From DAISIL01 sp036822015 (GTDB lineage Bacteria; Bacteroidota; Bacteroidia; Cytophagales; Bernardetiaceae), in contig DAISIL010000045.1 of NCBI GenBank assembly GCA_036822015.1, positions 1-27,112 on the forward strand: a DNA stretch of 27,112 bases, written 5' to 3'. How positions within the stretch are numbered: position 1 is the stretch's first letter; each line of letters starts with the position of its first letter. Below, piece by piece: positions 24,014 to 27,112 of this stretch. The position numbers were made by a program, and so were the translations under genes. The notes beneath the pieces were generated by a model, which searched no databases, was not told the DNA's origin, and worked only from the letters and a program-made list of their open reading frames with translations.

Positions 24014-25024
24014 ATGAGCAAAAAACTACCGATACGGCTATCCCTGATTGTGCCAGTCTATAACCGCCCCGAAGAGATCAAAGAGTTACTGGAAAGCTTG
24101 GTTCATCAAACCAACAATGATTTTGAGATCGTGATCGTAGAAGATGGCTCTACGGTTTCTTCGGAGCCTATCGTGAATCAGTACCAGGATCAACTCCACC
24201 TGAAATACTTTTACAAGGATAACCAGGGGCCATCCATTGGGCGCAATTATGGCATCGAACGAGCGACGGGAAACTACTTTATTTTTGTCGATTCGGATTG
24301 TATCCTACCTCCGGCTTACATTGAGCAAGTGAAGGCAGCCCTGGAATCGGACTTTGTGGATGCTTTTGGTGGCCCCGATGCTGCCCGAGAAGACTTTTCT
24401 GACCTCCAAAAAGCCATCAGCTACGCCATGACGGCCACTTTAACCACGGGTGGCATTCGTGGCAAGAAGAAGCGCGTCGATCGCTTTTATCCCCGAAGTT
24501 TCAATATGGGTATTTCTAAGGCTGTTGTGGAGCGGCTAGGAGGCTTTCCAGTAGTGCGTTTGCATCCAGGCGAAGACATGATTTTTAGCATACAAATTTT
24601 GGAAGCAGGTTTCAAGACGCGCCTCCTACCCGACGCGGTGGTATATCACAAACGGCGCACCTCCCTCAAAAAGTTCTACCAGCAGGTTTATAAGTTCGGT
24701 TTTGTTCGCGTGATTATCAGCGCACTTTACCCGCAGACGTTCAAGTGGTTTTATGCTGCTCCGAGTGTGTTTCTGCTCGGGCATCTGGGGCTACTGGCGG
24801 CGGCTTCTTTTGTGCCGCTACTGCTGGCTATCCCGCTTTTGTATGCCAGCCTGGTTTTTGTGGATGCCTACGGACAAAACAAATCCTTGGCGGTGGCGGC
24901 TTTGGCTATCCTGACCAGCTACACCCAACTCTTTGGTTACGGGATGGGTTTTTTGAGGGGCTACGCCCAGGGACTCTCCCGCGACAACGCCCGTACCCGT
25001 GATTACCTCAAACGCCCCGTCTGA
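24014..25024 (+). CDS. Family 2 glycosyltransferase with C-terminal membrane helices
   Basis: The product has 336 residues. The GT-A domain spans about 7-230: LSLIVPVYNRPEE at 9-21, VEDGST at 42-47, GPSIGRNYGIERATGNY at 72-88, the DXD motif FVDSDC at 91-96, and the acceptor-side HPGEDMIFSIQIL. Residues 255-320 form two or three helices (FLLGHLGLLAAASFVPLLLA, VAALAILTSYTQLFGYGM), so the enzyme sits on the inner membrane. It probably adds a sugar during polysaccharide or glycolipid synthesis; donor and acceptor are unknown. The stop codon shares one base with the ATG of the next gene (TGATG), so the two are translationally coupled. Confidence 0.85.
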   Translation: MSKKLPIRLSLIVPVYNRPEEIKELLESLVHQTNNDFEIVIVEDGSTVSSEPIVNQYQDQLHLKYFYKDNQGPSIGRNYGIERATGNYFIFVDSDCILPPAYIEQVKAALESDFVDAFGGPDAAREDFSDLQKAISYAMTATLTTGGIRGKKKRVDRFYPRSFNMGISKAVVERLGGFPVVRLHPGEDMIFSIQILEAGFKTRLLPDAVVYHKRRTSLKKFYQQVYKFGFVRVIISALYPQTFKWFYAAPSVFLLGHLGLLAAASFVPLLLAIPLLYASLVFVDAYGQNKSLAVAALAILTSYTQLFGYGMGFLRGYAQGLSRDNARTRDYLKRPV

Positions 25025-26010
25025 TGCTGACTGACTATTGGATTGTGGCTTTACTCGTGGGGCAAACCTGCGCCTTCGTCCTGATGGCTAGTGCTGTCTT
25101 TCATGCGGGACATATCCTACGCACATGGCGCAAGCACACCTACGATGAGACCCAGCTCTGGCTCGAGCGAAAAAGCTACCTTGTCGATGTTTTATTACGT
25201 GTCGTTTTGAGCTTTCAGGTACTTTCCTTAGTGCTTTTTTTGTTCACGATCAATTACCATCTACCACCCTTGATTGAGGGAGCCATGTGTGGGACGGGAA
25301 CGCTTGCCCTCAACGAACACGGATACAAAACGCTATTCATCAAAATATTTGCAATTTTTATCTATTTACTTTTTCTTTTTACGCAATCGCTCGATGAGTC
25401 CGAACCCGAGTCGCCCCTGACCCCTATCAAGTACATTTTTGTTTTTCCGGCCTTACTCCTGATGACCTGGGAGGGTGTCCTGATGACCCAGTATTTTGCG
25501 GGCATTGATCCAGACGTAATCGCTACTTGTTGTAGCGTTTCGGATATTTTGGCAACAGATACAGATACATCCAGCTTTTTATCGACGGGTGCTTATACCT
25601 ATCATGCCTTGATGGGTTTTGTCAATCTGGCTTTTGTGTTGGGGTATCTGTTGTATTTTTCAGGGCGGCGATATTTTTGGCATCTCCTGATCGGGCTGGT
25701 GTATGTAGGCATGGCAGCCTACAGCCTCAAATATTTTTTTGTGAAATATATCTATGGGCTGCCCTCCCATACGTGTTTGTTCGATCTCTTTTTTGTGAAG
25801 TATTACGGTGTTGGCTTCTTGATTTTTGGTAGCTATTTTGTCCTGATTGGCAGTTTGTTATTTTTGGTTTTGATTCGCTTCTTTCGCCCTATCCTTCAAC
25901 AAAACACCTGGGTACGAGAAAAACGCCTTCGTTATTTGGCCTTGTTTGCCCTTAGCGTGAGTTTTGTTGTGCCGGTGGTCTATTGGTTGCTTTGGGAGGG
26001 TATCTTATGA
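25024..26010 (+). CDS. Polytopic membrane protein with Cys/His motifs, unknown function
   Basis: The product has 328 residues and about eight helices. Motifs stand out: EGAMCGTGTLALNEHGY at 85-101, IATCCSVSD at 166-174 and PSHTCLFDLFFVKYYGVGF at 247-265. They contain Cys89, Cys169-Cys170, His249 and Cys251, placed near helix ends where they could meet. I have a loose impression of similar proteins with MC-G-N and HxCxFD stretches in other Gram-negative bacteria, without a known function. A redox or metal role is possible from the Cys/His pattern alone, but is not shown. It is coupled by TGATG to the family 2 glycosyltransferase and is followed by the PAS sensor gene with its own promoter box. 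Confidence 0.75.
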   Translation: MLTDYWIVALLVGQTCAFVLMASAVFHAGHILRTWRKHTYDETQLWLERKSYLVDVLLRVVLSFQVLSLVLFLFTINYHLPPLIEGAMCGTGTLALNEHGYKTLFIKIFAIFIYLLFLFTQSLDESEPESPLTPIKYIFVFPALLLMTWEGVLMTQYFAGIDPDVIATCCSVSDILATDTDTSSFLSTGAYTYHALMGFVNLAFVLGYLLYFSGRRYFWHLLIGLVYVGMAAYSLKYFFVKYIYGLPSHTCLFDLFFVKYYGVGFLIFGSYFVLIGSLLFLVLIRFFRPILQQNTWVREKRLRYLALFALSVSFVVPVVYWLLWEGIL

Positions 26011-26026
26011 AAACAAAAAAAATAAT

Positions 26027-26034
26027 TACTTTTG
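26027..26034 (+). promoter_or_regulatory. -7 box for the PAS sensor gene
   Basis: TACTTTTG fits TAnnTTTG, about 25 nt before the ATG at 26060. No clear TTTG -33 element at the right spacing. Confidence 0.45.
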
Positions 26035-26059
26035 TGTGATTTCATTACACGGACTCAAT

Positions 26060-27112
26060 ATGCACTACTTAGAAGAGGAACTTTACGCACGCATTCAGGC
26101 TGATCGTCAAGTGTTTGACTTCATCCAGATGGCGGCCCTGGATGGCTTGTGGTACTGGGACTTAACTGCCCCCGAACACGAATGGATGAACCCCAGGTTT
26201 TGGACGTGTCTTGGCTACGACCCCAATCAGATGCCCCACCTGGCAGAGGCCTGGCAGTCGATCATCTTTCCCGAGGATTTGGCCATTGCCAAAGAAGCCG
26301 TCCAACGCCACCTCCAAGACCCCGACAAGTATCCTTACGATCAAATTTTACGTTATCGCCACCGCAAAGGACATACGGTATGGATACGCTGTCGTGGTTG
26401 TGTCTGGTATGATGCCGAGGGAAGACCTGCTCGTATGCTCGGGGCGCATGTCGATGTCAGTGAAGCCAAAGAACGTGAGCTGTTGCACCAGAAAGAACGT
26501 GATTTTCTTCATTCCATCCTCGATGCCCAACATACGTACATCTGTCGTATCGGGCTGGATGGCAACTACAACTACGTCAATCGTAAGATGGAGGAGGACT
26601 TTGAGTTTTTTTATGCCCGGCAAGGGCAAAGTCCTATTGGTAAGCCAGCCAAAGACTCGGTCTTGCCCGAAGAAATCTTGAAGCTCAAGGAGGTTCTGGT
26701 GGCTTTGCAAGAAAATCCCCAAGCGATTGTCCGAAAAACGCTACGTAAACGACACCGAGAGGGCTTTGTAGCCGCGACTTTGTGGGAGTTTCGGTGGATA
26801 CAAAAAGATACCCCCGAAATTCAAGGCATTGGCATTGACTATACGCAGGAACTAGCCGCCCAAAAAAATCTAGAACGCAATACCCTGCTCCTCAACGATG
26901 CCCAGCGCATTGCCCGTATGGGTGCCTGGGAACTTGACTCAAGTACTGGACGCACCTTCTGGACAGATGAAGTGTATCGTATCCATGAAGTTGATCTGGA
27001 CTTTGACCATAACAAAGAAAATGGCATTGCTTTTTATCACCCCGACGATCAGCCACGCATTCGGGAGGCGATCCAGGGCAGCATCCAGAAGCAAGAGTCC
27101 TTTGACCTCACG
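26060..27112 (+). CDS. Multi-PAS sensor protein, N-terminal part
   Basis: The frame is open from the ATG at 26060 to the right edge (351 codons), so the C-terminus is missing. There is no signal peptide or membrane helix, so the protein is cytoplasmic. Three PAS domains are visible. The first spans about residues 20-133 (LDGLWYWDLTAPEHEWMNPR, FWTCLGYDP, then IFPEDL, and a PAC part with YRHRKGHTVWIRCRG and MLGAHVDVSEAKERE). The second spans about 140-260 (ILDAQHTYICRIGLDGNYNY, then GIGIDYTQE). The third begins at about 275 (DAQRIARMGAWELDSSTGRT, then FYHPDDQPRI). This order is typical of Bacteroidota hybrid histidine kinases or of PAS proteins with a phosphatase or cyclase output. The output domain lies outside the window, so the activity cannot be named. 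Confidence 0.85.
   Translation, partial: MHYLEEELYARIQADRQVFDFIQMAALDGLWYWDLTAPEHEWMNPRFWTCLGYDPNQMPHLAEAWQSIIFPEDLAIAKEAVQRHLQDPDKYPYDQILRYRHRKGHTVWIRCRGCVWYDAEGRPARMLGAHVDVSEAKERELLHQKERDFLHSILDAQHTYICRIGLDGNYNYVNRKMEEDFEFFYARQGQSPIGKPAKDSVLPEEILKLKEVLVALQENPQAIVRKTLRKRHREGFVAATLWEFRWIQKDTPEIQGIGIDYTQELAAQKNLERNTLLLNDAQRIARMGAWELDSSTGRTFWTDEVYRIHEVDLDFDHNKENGIAFYHPDDQPRIREAIQGSIQKQESFDLT

Overview
The window looks like a chromosomal stretch of a gliding, Gram-negative Bacteroidota, most like Cytophagia or Saprospiria. Signs are a GldG gliding-motility gene, a large secreted protein with a type IX secretion C-terminal sorting tail, repeated promoter boxes of the Bacteroidota form TAnnTTTG, no Shine-Dalgarno pattern, and a PssA with a Bacteroidota-type N-terminus. 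Gene packing is very tight: 21 genes or gene parts leave only about 1 kb of intergenic DNA. I see no tRNA, rRNA, CRISPR array or insertion sequence. Genus assignment is not possible by eye.

Left edge (1-673): a minus-strand partial membrane protein resembling the N-terminal part of an O-antigen ligase/polymerase. It lies in DNA clearly richer in A+T than the rest. A 42-bp interrupted palindrome at 613-654 separates it from a complete tyrosine recombinase (674-1807). The palindrome has the geometry of an Xer core site (two CGCAAA arms inverted around TGTATA) and also carries overlapping divergent -7 boxes. This is the most interesting spot in the window.

1787-4370, minus strand: a likely operon of a secreted PepSY-like protein, a secreted TPR-type protein and O-succinylhomoserine sulfhydrylase (metZ). 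4470-7339: an outer-membrane porin, a three-helix membrane protein, phosphatidylserine synthase (pssA) with a near-leaderless promoter, and a small acidic-tailed protein. 7412-11124, plus strand: a membrane-anchored family 2 glycosyltransferase overlapping an ECF sigma factor gene, followed 15 nt later by a TPR / membrane helix / SpoIIE-type phosphatase protein, a possible signalling module. 11205-13009: an NhaD-type Na+/H+ antiporter translationally coupled to a small membrane protein.

13101-16287: a large T9SS-secreted protein (FN3-like, repeat-rich, P-domain, sorting tail) broken by an apparent one-base frameshift near 13406. 16294-18297: a small membrane protein divergent from gldG. 18230-22113, minus strand: a TMTC-like membrane glycosyltransferase with TPRs coupled to a secreted M14 metallopeptidase. 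22187-22915: an MlaE-type permease. 23073-26010, plus strand: a MerR/cobalamin-binding regulator, a second family 2 glycosyltransferase, and a coupled polytopic membrane protein with conserved-looking Cys/His motifs and no recognised function. 26060 to the right edge: the N-terminal part of a multi-PAS sensor protein.

Much of the content concerns the cell envelope (porin, phospholipid synthesis, lipid transport, glycosyltransferases, surface secretion, gliding) plus its regulation (ECF sigma, SpoIIE phosphatase, MerR-B12, PAS sensor). I do not see a clear-cut new defence or biosynthetic system. The best candidates for something undescribed are the recombinase with its dif-like palindrome at a composition boundary, and the glycosyltransferase/cysteine-membrane-protein pair next to the MerR-B12 regulator.
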